From JAWVZB01 sp033722375 (GTDB taxonomy: Bacteria > Actinomycetota > Nitriliruptoria > Nitriliruptorales > Nitriliruptoraceae): 22,460 nucleotides of DNA. Under the pieces are notes generated by a model that had not been told where the DNA came from, did no database searches, and worked only from the letters and a program-made list of their open reading frames with translations. A program made the translations under genes and the position numbers. Below, one piece after another: positions 1-10,298 of this stretch. Within the stretch, counting starts at the first letter, position 1; every line of letters begins with the position of its first letter. Location: positions 1 through 22,460 of the forward strand of contig JAWVZB010000050.1 of assembly GCA_033722375.1 (NCBI GenBank). Direction: 5' to 3'.

Positions 1-1
1 G

Positions 2-1489
<1,488 letters not shown>

Positions 1490-1556
1490 TCCGGCGACTC
1501 CCCGAGCAGGCCACCTGCCCCGCCCGCCCCGAACGACCACCGAGGAAGTGAGCACC

Positions 1557-1742
1557 ATGCCAACCATCAAGGTGAACGTCCCGCCGGATCACACGCCCGA
1601 GGAGGAGGAGGAGTTGGTCGCGAAAGTCGCCGCGGCCTACGAGGACTCCACCGGCTCGGACGACGTGAACGTCGAGGTCAACCGCACCGAGGAGGTCGAC
1701 TACAAGTCGACCGCTGCCCAGCAGTCCGGCCGCTGGTCATAG
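1557..1742 (+). CDS. Small tautomerase-like protein (4-oxalocrotonate tautomerase family) between leuA and leuC
   Basis: This encodes 61 residues. The ATG is preceded by GAGGAAG (1542-1548) at normal spacing. The protein starts Met-Pro, then has a short beta strand (PTIKVNV), an acidic amphipathic helix (EEEEELVAKVAAAYEDSTG) and a second strand (DVNVEV). Length and layout match 4-oxalocrotonate tautomerase-like proteins, whose N-terminal Pro is the catalytic base after Met removal. The Arg found near position 11 in classical 4-OT is a His here, and Arg42 could correspond to the second arginine, so the substrate cannot be inferred. It lies 67 bases after leuA and 85 before leuC on the same strand. 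Similarity is low-complexity, so the family call is moderate, but codon use and the ribosome site argue that the gene is real. Confidence 0.7.
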   Translation: MPTIKVNVPPDHTPEEEEELVAKVAAAYEDSTGSDDVNVEVNRTEEVDYKSTAAQQSGRWS

Positions 1743-1761
1743 GACACGAGTCGGTGTGCCG

Positions 1762-1785
1762 CCGTTCCCGCCCGAGCGGGGACGG
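1762..1785 (+). terminator. Hairpin between the tautomerase-like gene and leuC; possible terminator or attenuator
   Basis: CCGTTCCCGC (1762-1771) pairs with GCGGGGACGG (1776-1785) around a CCGA loop, giving a 10-bp stem with one G-U pair. It starts 20 bases after the upstream stop and ends 42 bases before leuC. No clear T-run follows, so it may be a weak terminator, a processing site or a regulatory hairpin. Confidence 0.4.
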
Positions 1786-1827
1786 TTCCGTCGGCGCTCC
1801 GGCGTCTGACCTGAGTGAGGACGGTTC

Positions 1828-3248
<1,421 letters not shown>

Positions 3249-3249
<1 letters not shown>

Positions 3250-3863
3250 TGGAGCCCGTCGACACCATCACCGGGACGGTCTGCCCGATCGACGCCAACG
3301 ACGTCGACACCGACCAGATCATCCCCAAGCAGTTCCTCAAGCGGATCGACCGCGCCGGCTTCGGGCCGTTCGCGTTCTACGAGTGGCGCTACGACGAAGA
3401 GGGCGAGCCGAAACCCGATTTCCCGATGAACCGCCCCGAGCACGCCGGTGCGAACATCCTGCTGGCGGGGCGCAACTTCGGCTGTGGGTCCTCCCGCGAG
3501 CACGCCCCCTGGGCGCTCGAGGACGCCGGCTTCGAAGCCATCATCGCCCCGTCCTTCGCCGACATCTTCAAGAACAACTGCGCCAAGATCGGTCTGCTCA
3601 CCGTCGAGCTGGACGACGACACCGTCCGGAGGCTCTTCGACCTGGTCGACGACGATCCTTCCATCGAGCTGACGATCGATCTCGAAGCACAGACGGTCAC
3701 CGGCCCGGAGGTGGACGAGACCTTCGAGGTCGATCCGCACACCAAGCACTGCCTGCTCAACGGGCTCGACGACATCGCGCTGACGCTCGAGCACGAGGAC
3801 GCCATCAGCGCCTTCGAGAAGACCCGCCCCGCCTACCGTCCGCGGGTCCCGGCGGGGAGCTGA
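3249..3863 (+). CDS. leuD: 3-isopropylmalate dehydratase small subunit
   Basis: This 204-residue swivelling-domain subunit completes the LeuCD isomerase. Diagnostic sequences are NDVDTDQIIPKQFLK near the N-terminus, RNFGCGSSREHAPWAL around residues 75-90, and FADIFKNNCAKIGLL. The ATG at 3249 overlaps the leuC stop, and MEPVDTITGTVCPID is a typical N-terminus. An upstream extension in the same frame would run inside leuC and has no family similarity. The next gene, PspC-like, begins 70 bases downstream with its own strong ribosome site, so leuD probably ends the leucine genes here. Confidence 0.97.
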
Positions 3864-3933
3864 CGCGGGGCTGCCCGTTCGTCAGCACACCTGGCGAGCC
3901 TCCCTCCACACTGAGGTGCGACGGAGGAACGCC

Positions 3934-4095
3934 ATGAGCCGCAACTCGGACGCAGGATGGGTGGCTGGGGTCTGCGCCGGCATGACCCCGGATTCGACGC
4001 TCGCGACGATGCTGCTGCGCGCTGCGTTCGTGTTCGTGCCCGGCGCGTTCGTCCTCTATTTCGTCCTGTGGGCCGTCCTGCCTGACGAGAGCTGA
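3934..4095 (+). CDS. Mini PspC-domain membrane protein
   Basis: This 53-residue protein has a strong ribosome site, GGAGGA at 3923-3928, before the ATG. The sequence AGVCAGM followed by LLRAAFVFVPGAFV and LYFVLWAVLP matches the PspC core pattern (GVCxG, then vR, one membrane segment, ending YxxxWxxLP). PspC proteins act in envelope-stress responses of the phage-shock type, but here only the core is present and no PspA or PspB lies nearby, so a role in envelope homeostasis is inference. It converges with the rhodanese gene on the other strand, with 41 bases between the stops. Confidence 0.8.
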   Translation: MSRNSDAGWVAGVCAGMTPDSTLATMLLRAAFVFVPGAFVLYFVLWAVLPDES

Positions 4096-4136
4096 GTCAC
4101 CGGCGGCTCCACGTTCCGTCGCGCCGCATGACACGG

Positions 4137-4991
4137 TCACTCGTCGCCGCGGGCCACCGGCACGTCGACGAGCGAGCCGTACTCCGTCCACGACCCGTCG
4201 TAGTTGCGGACCGAGTCGTAGCCGAGGAGCTCGTGCAGCACGAACCAGGTGTGGGCGCTGCGCTCGCCGATCCGGCAGTAGGTCACGACCTCGGCGTCAT
4301 CGGTGACCCCGCGGTCGCCGTAGAGCTCGGCCAGTCGGTCCTCGGACAAGAACTCGCCGGTGTCCTGGTCCACGGCGTTGCCCCAGCCGATGTTGGTGGC
4401 GCCGGGGATGTGGCCGGCGACCTGGGGCCACTCCTGGGGCAGGTGGTCCGGTGCGAGCTTCTCGCCGCGGAACTCCTCCGATGAGCGGACGTCCACGAGC
4501 GCGGTGCCCTGCGGGGCGCCGACGAACCGGTCGAGGATCTGCTCGCGGCGCGCACGGATCGACTCGTCGGGCTCCGAGGCCTCGTAGTCGGTCTTCTCCC
4601 GTACGACGTCGCTGGTGGTGAGCTCTCGCTCCTCGAGCTCCCACTTCTTGCGGCCCCCATCCATGAGGCTCACGTTGTCGTGCCCGTAGACCTTGAAGTA
4701 CCAGTAGGCGTATGCGGCGAACCAGTTGTTGTTTCCGCCGTAGACGACGACGTGATCGTCGTTCGCGATGCCCGTCCGCGACAGCAGTTCCTCGAAGCCG
4801 TCCTTGTCCAGGAACGTCCGGCGCAGCGGGTGCTGGAAGTCGTCCTGCCAGTGGAAGGAGATCGCGTTCGGGACGTGTCCCTTGTCGTAGGCGGTGGTGT
4901 CCTCGTCGACCTCCGCGATCACGACCCCGTCGTCATCGAGGTGGTCCGCCACCCAGCCGGTGGTCACGAGCGCATCGGGGTTCGCAGCCAT
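4137..4991 (-). CDS. Thiosulfate sulfurtransferase (two-domain rhodanese)
   Basis: This transfers sulfane sulfur from thiosulfate, or 3-mercaptopyruvate, to an acceptor. The 284 residues form two rhodanese domains. The N-terminal one has VVYGGNNNWFAAYAYW with no cysteine and is structural. The C-terminal one has the active loop YCRIGERSAHTW with catalytic C239. The sequence closely resembles actinobacterial CysA/SseA thiosulfate sulfurtransferases (~277 residues). The ATG at 4991 follows a CGGAG ribosome site. In-frame sequence further upstream (to 5285) overlaps the amidohydrolase gene and is not family-like. The CRIGER loop argues for thiosulfate over mercaptopyruvate as donor, by family knowledge only. 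Confidence 0.93.
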   Translation of the reverse strand: MAANPDALVTTGWVADHLDDDGVVIAEVDEDTTAYDKGHVPNAISFHWQDDFQHPLRRTFLDKDGFEELLSRTGIANDDHVVVYGGNNNWFAAYAYWYFKVYGHDNVSLMDGGRKKWELEERELTTSDVVREKTDYEASEPDESIRARREQILDRFVGAPQGTALVDVRSSEEFRGEKLAPDHLPQEWPQVAGHIPGATNIGWGNAVDQDTGEFLSEDRLAELYGDRGVTDDAEVVTYCRIGERSAHTWFVLHELLGYDSVRNYDGSWTEYGSLVDVPVARGDE

Positions 4992-5058
4992 GGTCGTCTC
5001 CGTTCCGTCGCTTCCCCACGACGGTGGCAGGCGGGATGATTGCGCGCCGAACCATGCC

Positions 5059-5076
5059 GTGGGAACCGTGGGAACC
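5059..5076. repeat. 9-bp tandem direct repeat upstream of the rhodanese gene
   Basis: GTGGGAACC occurs twice back to back (5059-5067 and 5068-5076), 68-85 bases upstream of the rhodanese start, in the 133-base gap after the amidohydrolase stop. It could be an activator site or chance. No promoter hexamers were convincing next to it. Confidence 0.35.
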
Positions 5077-5124
5077 CCCGTGCCTCCGAGCGCCACTTCG
5101 CCCCGCCCGTGACGCGGAGCGCCC

Positions 5125-6165
5125 CTACAGCCGGTACACGCGTCTCGCTGTCTCCGCGAACAGCGCGCGCTGTTCGTCGACGGGGCGCCCCGCCACGATC
5201 TCGGCGAACGCGTCGAACAGATCCGTCCACGCGTAGGACACCTTGTCGACCGGGAAGTTGGACGCGAACATGCAGCGCTCGGCACCGAACGTGTCCACCA
5301 CGAACTCGACCACCGGCCCCAGGCGATCCACCAGCTCGGCAGCGGACGGCTGCCGCTCCCGTTCGTGCCAGCCCCAGCCCACCACCGGCATCCCGATCCC
5401 CGAACACCTTGACCGCCACGTTCTCCTGCTCGGCCAGTCGCTCCATCCCCTCACGCCATGCACCCGCGATGCGGTCGCGCTCGTCCGGCGTCTCACCGAC
5501 GCCGCCGAACGGGCCGGCGAACCCGGGGGGTGTCCCGACGTGGCAGAGCACGACCGGGATCTCGGGGAACTCGTCCGCGAGCTCGGCGACCTCGCCGAGC
5601 TGGTGTTGGAAGACGAAGGCGTCGAAGCTGAGGCCGTGCTCGGCGAGCTGCGCGTAGCCCTCACGCCACTGTGGATGGTGGGACACCCCGGCGTCCGCGT
5701 AGTCCATCACGCGGTCGGACGGGTGGTTGGCGAGCGAGTAACGGACCCCGCGGAAGCGTGAACTCGCGGCAAGATGTGCCCGGAGCACCGCGTCCACCTC
5801 CGCACCAGAGTCAGGTCCGCCTTGCCGACGATGCCGAGCAGCCACGGGTCCGCGATCTCCTCGAGCCAGCCGGTCTCGCCGACCGGCCCCATGGGGCCCT
5901 TGGCCTCCCAGCCGGCTTCGACGTGCACGACACCCTCGACGTTCCAGGCCGCGGTGTCGAGCGCGTAGTCCCGCGGGAGGTAGTCGCTCAGCACGTGGTC
6001 GGGCTGGTCGAAGAAGTCGATGGCATCATCGGGGAAGACCTTGGGACCGAGCCACATCACGACCCCGGGGCTCCATCCGAACAGCTTGACGAGGGGAGTC
6101 TGGCGTCGGGGTGTGCCACGCAGGTCCCAGAGGTGGACATGGGGGTCGATGACGGTTCTGGCCAT
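5125..6165 (-). pseudogene. Metal-dependent amidohydrolase (PF04909 type), split by two opposite frameshifts
   Basis: The gene reads from ATG at 6165, five bases after the FAD-dehydrogenase stop, with the HxH metal motif PHVHLWD near the N-terminus. After GIVGKADL the frame slips: one base seems missing near 5812-5814, where family-like sequence resumes as DSGAEVDAVLRAHL. It continues through FRGVRYSLANHP and VVLCHVGTPPGF to VAVKVFG. A second slip, one extra G in a GGGG run (plus-strand C 5398-5401), restores the original frame as IGMPVVGWGWHERE. The end contains CMFASNFPVDK and stops at 5125. Reconstructed length is ~346 residues, normal for amidohydrolase_2 proteins that hydrolyse lactones or decarboxylate. 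As written, translation stops at 5707 after 152 residues. Coding quality is good in all three parts, so the shifts are either recent or sequencing errors. Confidence 0.8.
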
Positions 6166-6170
6166 CGCGA

Positions 6171-7829
6171 TCAACCCACCGCAGCAGCCGCGGCGCGCCC
6201 CGCGGTCCGTCCGCTGAACAGGCAGCCGCCGAGGAACGTGCCCTCGAGCGACCGGTAGCCGTGCACACCGCCGCCACCGAAGCCCGCCACCTCGCCGGCC
6301 GCGTAGACCCCGTCGAGCGGGTCGCCTGAGGCGGTCATCACCTGGCTGTCGAGGTCGGTCTCGAGCCCTCCGAGCGTCTTCCTGGTCAGGATGTTCAGCT
6401 TGACGCCGATCAGGGGGCCGTGATCCGGGTCGAGGATGCGGTGGGGCGGGGCGACCCGGAACAGCTTGTCGCCGAGGTAGTTGCGGGCGTGGTGCATCGC
6501 CGCGATCTGCAGGTCCTTCGAGTAGTCGTTCAGCAGCTGCCGATCGCGGGACTGGACCTCGTGGCGGACGGTGCCGAAGTCGAGCACCTCGTCGTCGTTG
6601 ATCGTGTTCATGCCACGGACGAGGGCTTCGAGGTTGTCGGCCACGACGAAGTCTGCACCGTGGTCGATGAACTTTTGCACTGGCCCCGGCGCCCCGCCCC
6701 TGGCTCGCCCGAGGATGCCCTTCCAGTTCCGGCCGGTGAGGTCGGGGTTCTGCTCCTGGCCCGACAGACCGAACTCCTTCTCGATGATGCTCTCCGTGAG
6801 CACGAACCAGCTGTAGTCGTACCCCGACTTCAGGATGAGCTCGAGCGTTCCCAGGGTGTCGTAGCCCGGCAGGCCCGGCACCGGCAGTCGGCGGCCGGTG
6901 GCGTCGAGCCACTGGCTCGACGGGCCGGGGAGGATGCGGATCCCGTGCTTCGGCCAGATCGGGGCCCAGTTGCGGATGCCTTCGGTGTAGTGCCACATCC
7001 GGTCGCGGTTGATGATCCGCCCGCCCGCGGACTCGGTGATCCCGAGCATCCGCCCGTCGACGTGGTGGGGGACCCCGGCAATGAGGTTCTCTGGGGCGGG
7101 ACCGACGCGATCTTCGGGCCAGTTCTTGCGCACGAGGTCGAAGTTGCCGCCGATGCCACCGCTGCTGACGATGACGGCCTGGGCGGTCAGCGCGAACTCG
7201 CCGACCTCGTCACGGTTGGAGCGCTCGCCCCGCTCGACGTCGCTCGGGGCGAGGACCGTCCCGGACACCCCGGTGACCGCCCCGCCCTCGGTGGTCAGCT
7301 CGTCGACGCGGTGGCGGAACCGCAGCTCGACGCGCCCCGCCTCCGCGTGCTCACGGACCCGGCGTTCGAAGGGCTCGACCAACCCGGGTCCGGTGCCCCA
7401 GGTGATGTGGAACCGCGGCACCGAGTTGCCGTGGCCGCCGGCCAGAGCGGCGCCCCGCTCGGCCCAACCCACGACAGGGAAGAAGCTCACGCCCTGGCTC
7501 TTGACCCACTCGTACTTCTCGCCGGCAGCCCAGTCGACGTAGGCCTCGGCCCACTTGCGCGGCCAGTGGTCCTCCTCGCGGTCGAAGCCCGCAGTTCCGA
7601 GCCAGTCCTGCCACGCTAGCTCGTGGGTGTCGGTGATGCCCATGCGGCGCTGCTCGGGGGAGTCCACGAAGAACAGGCCGCCGAACGACCAGAACGCCTG
7701 GCCGCCGAGGGACTGTTCGGGCTCCTGGTCGAGCAGGATCACCTTGCGCCCCGCATCGGCCGCCTCGGCGGTGGCGACGAGTCCAGCCAGGCCGCCACCG
7801 ACCACGATGATGTCCGCGTCGTACGCCAT
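6171..7829 (-). CDS. FAD-binding dehydrogenase, Rv0785/KstD-like flavoprotein
   Basis: This 552-residue flavoprotein belongs to the fumarate reductase/3-ketosteroid dehydrogenase group (FAD_binding_2). The N-terminal dinucleotide fold is IIVVGGGLAGLVATAEAADA, and the C-terminal FAD-contact region is GVYAAGEVAGFGGGGVHG followed by GTFLGGCLFSGRTAGR. The segment GGQAFWSFGGLFFVDSPEQ and a nearby TAGFDREEDHWPR recall mycobacterial Rv0785 proteins, from memory. The substrate is unknown. Such enzymes oxidise steroid-like or other hydrophobic compounds, and the fatty-acyl genes upstream fit that loosely. The ATG at 7829 follows GGAGG at good spacing. The amidohydrolase follows after five bases, so they share a transcript. 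Confidence 0.9.
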   Translation of the reverse strand: MAYDADIIVVGGGLAGLVATAEAADAGRKVILLDQEPEQSLGGQAFWSFGGLFFVDSPEQRRMGITDTHELAWQDWLGTAGFDREEDHWPRKWAEAYVDWAAGEKYEWVKSQGVSFFPVVGWAERGAALAGGHGNSVPRFHITWGTGPGLVEPFERRVREHAEAGRVELRFRHRVDELTTEGGAVTGVSGTVLAPSDVERGERSNRDEVGEFALTAQAVIVSSGGIGGNFDLVRKNWPEDRVGPAPENLIAGVPHHVDGRMLGITESAGGRIINRDRMWHYTEGIRNWAPIWPKHGIRILPGPSSQWLDATGRRLPVPGLPGYDTLGTLELILKSGYDYSWFVLTESIIEKEFGLSGQEQNPDLTGRNWKGILGRARGGAPGPVQKFIDHGADFVVADNLEALVRGMNTINDDEVLDFGTVRHEVQSRDRQLLNDYSKDLQIAAMHHARNYLGDKLFRVAPPHRILDPDHGPLIGVKLNILTRKTLGGLETDLDSQVMTASGDPLDGVYAAGEVAGFGGGGVHGYRSLEGTFLGGCLFSGRTAGRAAAAAVG

Positions 7830-7866
7830 GCGATCCTCCGGGGTCGTACCGGGAGGACACTAACAG

Positions 7867-7880
7867 CGTCGCTGGCGACG
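7867..7880. promoter_or_regulatory. Inverted repeat upstream of the FAD dehydrogenase; candidate operator
   Basis: CGTCGC-TG-GCGACG (7867-7880) is a perfect 6+6 palindrome, 38-51 bases upstream of the start at 7829. Thirteen bases of it recur identically at 14167-14179, ahead of the luciferase-like oxidoreductase. It lies beside a TAGTGT hexamer on the minus strand. An operator or a weak terminator for the preceding htdX-like gene are both possible. Confidence 0.35.
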
Positions 7881-7931
7881 ATTCCTGTCAGATGCGGCGG
7901 GTCAGGTCCTGGAGGACGGGCGCCCCGCTGG

Positions 7932-8828
7932 TCAGTCTGCGGTCAGGGTGCCTTCGAGGTGCGCGGTGCCGCCGTCCTTCGGGGTGACCGCGAACCGCCA
8001 CGTCCCGTCGGCCTGCTCGCTCTTGAAGTGCACGGTCGCGGGGAGGAGCAGCGGCTTCTTGAAGACGACGTCGACAGTGAACGCGTCCGGGAGCCGGCCC
8101 TCGAGCCCGGCCAGCGCCCGGGCCTTGGTCCACATGCCGTGGGCGATGGGCTTGGGGTAGCCGAACAGCCGGGCGGTCAGAGGGTGGAGGTGGATCGGGT
8201 TGCGGTCGCCCGACACCGCCGCGTACCGCCTCCCCGTGTCACCGGGGACGCGCCACTCCGCGCTGAAGGTCGGGTCGGGGAGGTTCGGGGCGTCGGCTCC
8301 GGCGTCCGGCGCCTCGCCGTCACCACCACCACCGCCCCGATGCAGGTAGGTGCTGGTCGACTCCCAGACCACCTCGCCGTCGACGCGGCCGGTCGCGACC
8401 ATGTCGAACTGTTGGCCCTTCGGGTGCGGCCGCAGATCCTCGGCATGCACGTGGTAGGTGACCGCTTCGGAGGCCGCGATCCAGCGGTGCTGGGTGATCG
8501 TGTTGCCGACGTGGACCAGCCCGGCCAGGGCGAACGGGAACGAGTCGTCCGTCATCAGCTCGACCTGGAGCGGGAACGTCTGGATGTGGGGGTAGGTCGG
8601 GGGCAGCCGGTCGTCGTAGCGGAAGCCGCACACCCGGTCGTAGGCGGCCAGGTCGTCAGGGTCGGTCGTGACGCCGCCGAGGACCAGCTCGAGATCGGGG
8701 AGGTCACCACCGCCACCGTCGCCACCCCGCCCCGGCAGCGCCATGTTGAGTGCGGCCTTGCCGAGCAGCGGCAGCAGGTTCGGGGCGCGATCGAGCTCGC
8801 GGACGTTGCGGGACGTCTTGGTGCTCAT
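7932..8828 (-). CDS. htdX: MaoC-type 3-hydroxyacyl-thioester dehydratase, HtdX-like
   Basis: This 298-residue double-hotdog hydratase should interconvert 3-hydroxyacyl and trans-2-enoyl thioesters. The C-terminal half carries the MaoC hydratase motif AAVSGDRNPIHLHP (residues 203-216) with D208 and H213 as expected catalytic residues, followed by PIAHGMWTKA. The N-terminal half is the degenerate hotdog. A glycine/acid linker (residues 164-180) separates the halves. Length and neighbours match mycobacterial HtdX (Rv0241c), which sits beside fabG4 and fadA2. The ATG at 8828 follows GAGGACC. It lies 63 bases after fabG4 on the same strand and is probably the last gene of that operon. The symbol rests on context plus motif and is not certain. 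Confidence 0.88.
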   Translation of the reverse strand: MSTKTSRNVRELDRAPNLLPLLGKAALNMALPGRGGDGGGGDLPDLELVLGGVTTDPDDLAAYDRVCGFRYDDRLPPTYPHIQTFPLQVELMTDDSFPFALAGLVHVGNTITQHRWIAASEAVTYHVHAEDLRPHPKGQQFDMVATGRVDGEVVWESTSTYLHRGGGGGDGEAPDAGADAPNLPDPTFSAEWRVPGDTGRRYAAVSGDRNPIHLHPLTARLFGYPKPIAHGMWTKARALAGLEGRLPDAFTVDVVFKKPLLLPATVHFKSEQADGTWRFAVTPKDGGTAHLEGTLTAD

Positions 8829-8891
8829 CGTGGGGTCCTCCGTCGATCAGGTGGGTGGATGCGGTGCGTGGCTCGCTCGGTGCGGAGCTGG

Positions 8892-10256
8892 TCAGGCACC
8901 GACGAGGCTCTGGCCGCAGACCCGCACGACCTGGCCGTTGACCCCGGCCGTGCCGGGCTGGCTCAGCCAGGCGATGGTCTCGGCGACGTCGGCGGGCTTG
9001 CCTCCCTGGGAGAGGCTGTTGATGCGACGCCCGACCTCGCGGGCCGCGAAGGGCATCTCGTCGGTCATCTCGGTCTCGATGAAGCCGGGCGCGACGGCGT
9101 TGATGGTCGCCTCCTGCTTCTTCACCTGGGGTGCGAGCGCGTGGACCATGCCGATGATCCCAGCCTTGCTGGCGGCGTAGTTGCTCTGGCCGCGGTTCCC
9201 GGCGATCCCGCTGGTCGACGACACGCACACGATGCGACCGTGCTCGCGCAGCACGTCGTGTTCGAGCAGCGCTTCGTTGATGCGTTCCTGGGCGGCGAGG
9301 TTGACGTCGATCACCATGTTCCAGCGATCGGCGTCCATGCCGGCGATGGTCTTGTCGCGGGTCACTCCTGCGTTGTGGATCACGATGTCGACGCCGTCGT
9401 GACGCTCCTGGAGGTGCTCCACGAGCGTCGTCGGCGCGTCGTCGTCGGTGATGTCGAGCTGCAGGGACGAGCCCCCGATGCGGTTCACGACCGCGGTGAG
9501 CTGCTGGCCCTTCATGGGCAGGTCCACACCGACGACGTGCGCCCCGTCACGCGACAGCGTCTCGGCGATCGCCTCGCCGATCCCTTGTGCGGCACCGGTA
9601 ACGACGGCGACGAGTTCGTCGAGCGGACGGGAAGGATCGTCGGGGGAGGTGACCGCTTCGGGGTCGGGGTCGCCGACCCGGAGTACCTGGCCGGACACGT
9701 ACGCGGAGCGGCCGGACAGGAGGAACCGCAACGTCGAGTCGATGGCGTCCTCGGCGCCACGCTCGACGTAGACCAGATTGGTCGTCCCGCCGGCGCGCAT
9801 CTCCTTGCCGACCGACCGGACGAAGCCCTCGAGCGCCCGCTGAGCGGTCGCCTGTCGCGGGGCGTCGCACGTCTCGGGAGGCGTGCCGAGCACGATGACG
9901 CGGCTGGAGGCCTTGAGGTGGCGGATCGCCGAGTGCACGAAGTCGTACAGGCCGAACAGCTCCGAGGTGTCGGCGGCCTCGCTGGCGTCGTAGACGATGG
10001 CCGCGAAGTCCTCCGGCGGTGCGGCCTCGGGGCCTGGCAGTGCGTCGGTCTGGACGTCGGCGCCGACCTCCTTCAGGACCCGTGAGGTCGAGTCGACGAG
10101 CCGTCCGCTCCCGTGGCCACCCAGCAGCACGGGCCCGTGCACGACCGGGTCGCCGGGCTCGTAGCGCCGCAGCTCAACGGGGGTGGGCAGGCCGAACTGC
10201 TTGGCGACCTGCTTTCCGATCGGGGAGTTGACGAGTTGCTGGTAACGGTCACTCAC
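8892..10256 (-). CDS. fabG4: High-molecular-weight 3-oxoacyl-ACP/CoA reductase
   Basis: This NAD(P)H-dependent ketoreductase has 454 residues, the same length as mycobacterial FabG4 (Rv0242c). Residues 1-210 form the extra flavodoxin-like N-terminal domain typical of HMW FabG. Residues 215-454 are a classical short-chain dehydrogenase with cofactor motif TGAAQGIG (220-227), NAG (296-298), and catalytic S347, Y360 and K364 in VSSTSG and NYAASKAG. The start is GTG at 10256 (MSDRYQQLVNSP), preceded by GAGAGG. It lies between fadA2 (42 bases upstream) and the MaoC gene, so the three would carry out reduction, dehydration and thiolysis of acyl chains, in either direction. The preference for CoA over ACP substrates is known for FabG4 and inferred here. 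Confidence 0.94.
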   Translation of the reverse strand: MSDRYQQLVNSPIGKQVAKQFGLPTPVELRRYEPGDPVVHGPVLLGGHGSGRLVDSTSRVLKEVGADVQTDALPGPEAAPPEDFAAIVYDASEAADTSELFGLYDFVHSAIRHLKASSRVIVLGTPPETCDAPRQATAQRALEGFVRSVGKEMRAGGTTNLVYVERGAEDAIDSTLRFLLSGRSAYVSGQVLRVGDPDPEAVTSPDDPSRPLDELVAVVTGAAQGIGEAIAETLSRDGAHVVGVDLPMKGQQLTAVVNRIGGSSLQLDITDDDAPTTLVEHLQERHDGVDIVIHNAGVTRDKTIAGMDADRWNMVIDVNLAAQERINEALLEHDVLREHGRIVCVSSTSGIAGNRGQSNYAASKAGIIGMVHALAPQVKKQEATINAVAPGFIETEMTDEMPFAAREVGRRINSLSQGGKPADVAETIAWLSQPGTAGVNGQVVRVCGQSLVGA

Positions 10257-10298
10257 GCTTCAACCTCTCGAGGCTCGTGGGTGTGGGGAGAGTCTTGA

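Noticed and set aside
3864..4136. Possible terminators around the PspC-like gene and before the convergent rhodanese gene
   Set aside because: Only short, imperfect GC pairings without a T-run were seen, which is expected by chance at this base composition.
4992..5285. N-terminal extension of the rhodanese
   Set aside because: It would run into the amidohydrolase gene and has no rhodanese similarity. The ATG at 4991 has a ribosome site.
7623..10085. 820-codon plus-strand open frame
   Set aside because: It is antisense to the FAD dehydrogenase, the MaoC gene and fabG4, all with clear motifs. Long antisense frames are common where third positions are nearly all G or C. It shows no family sequence.
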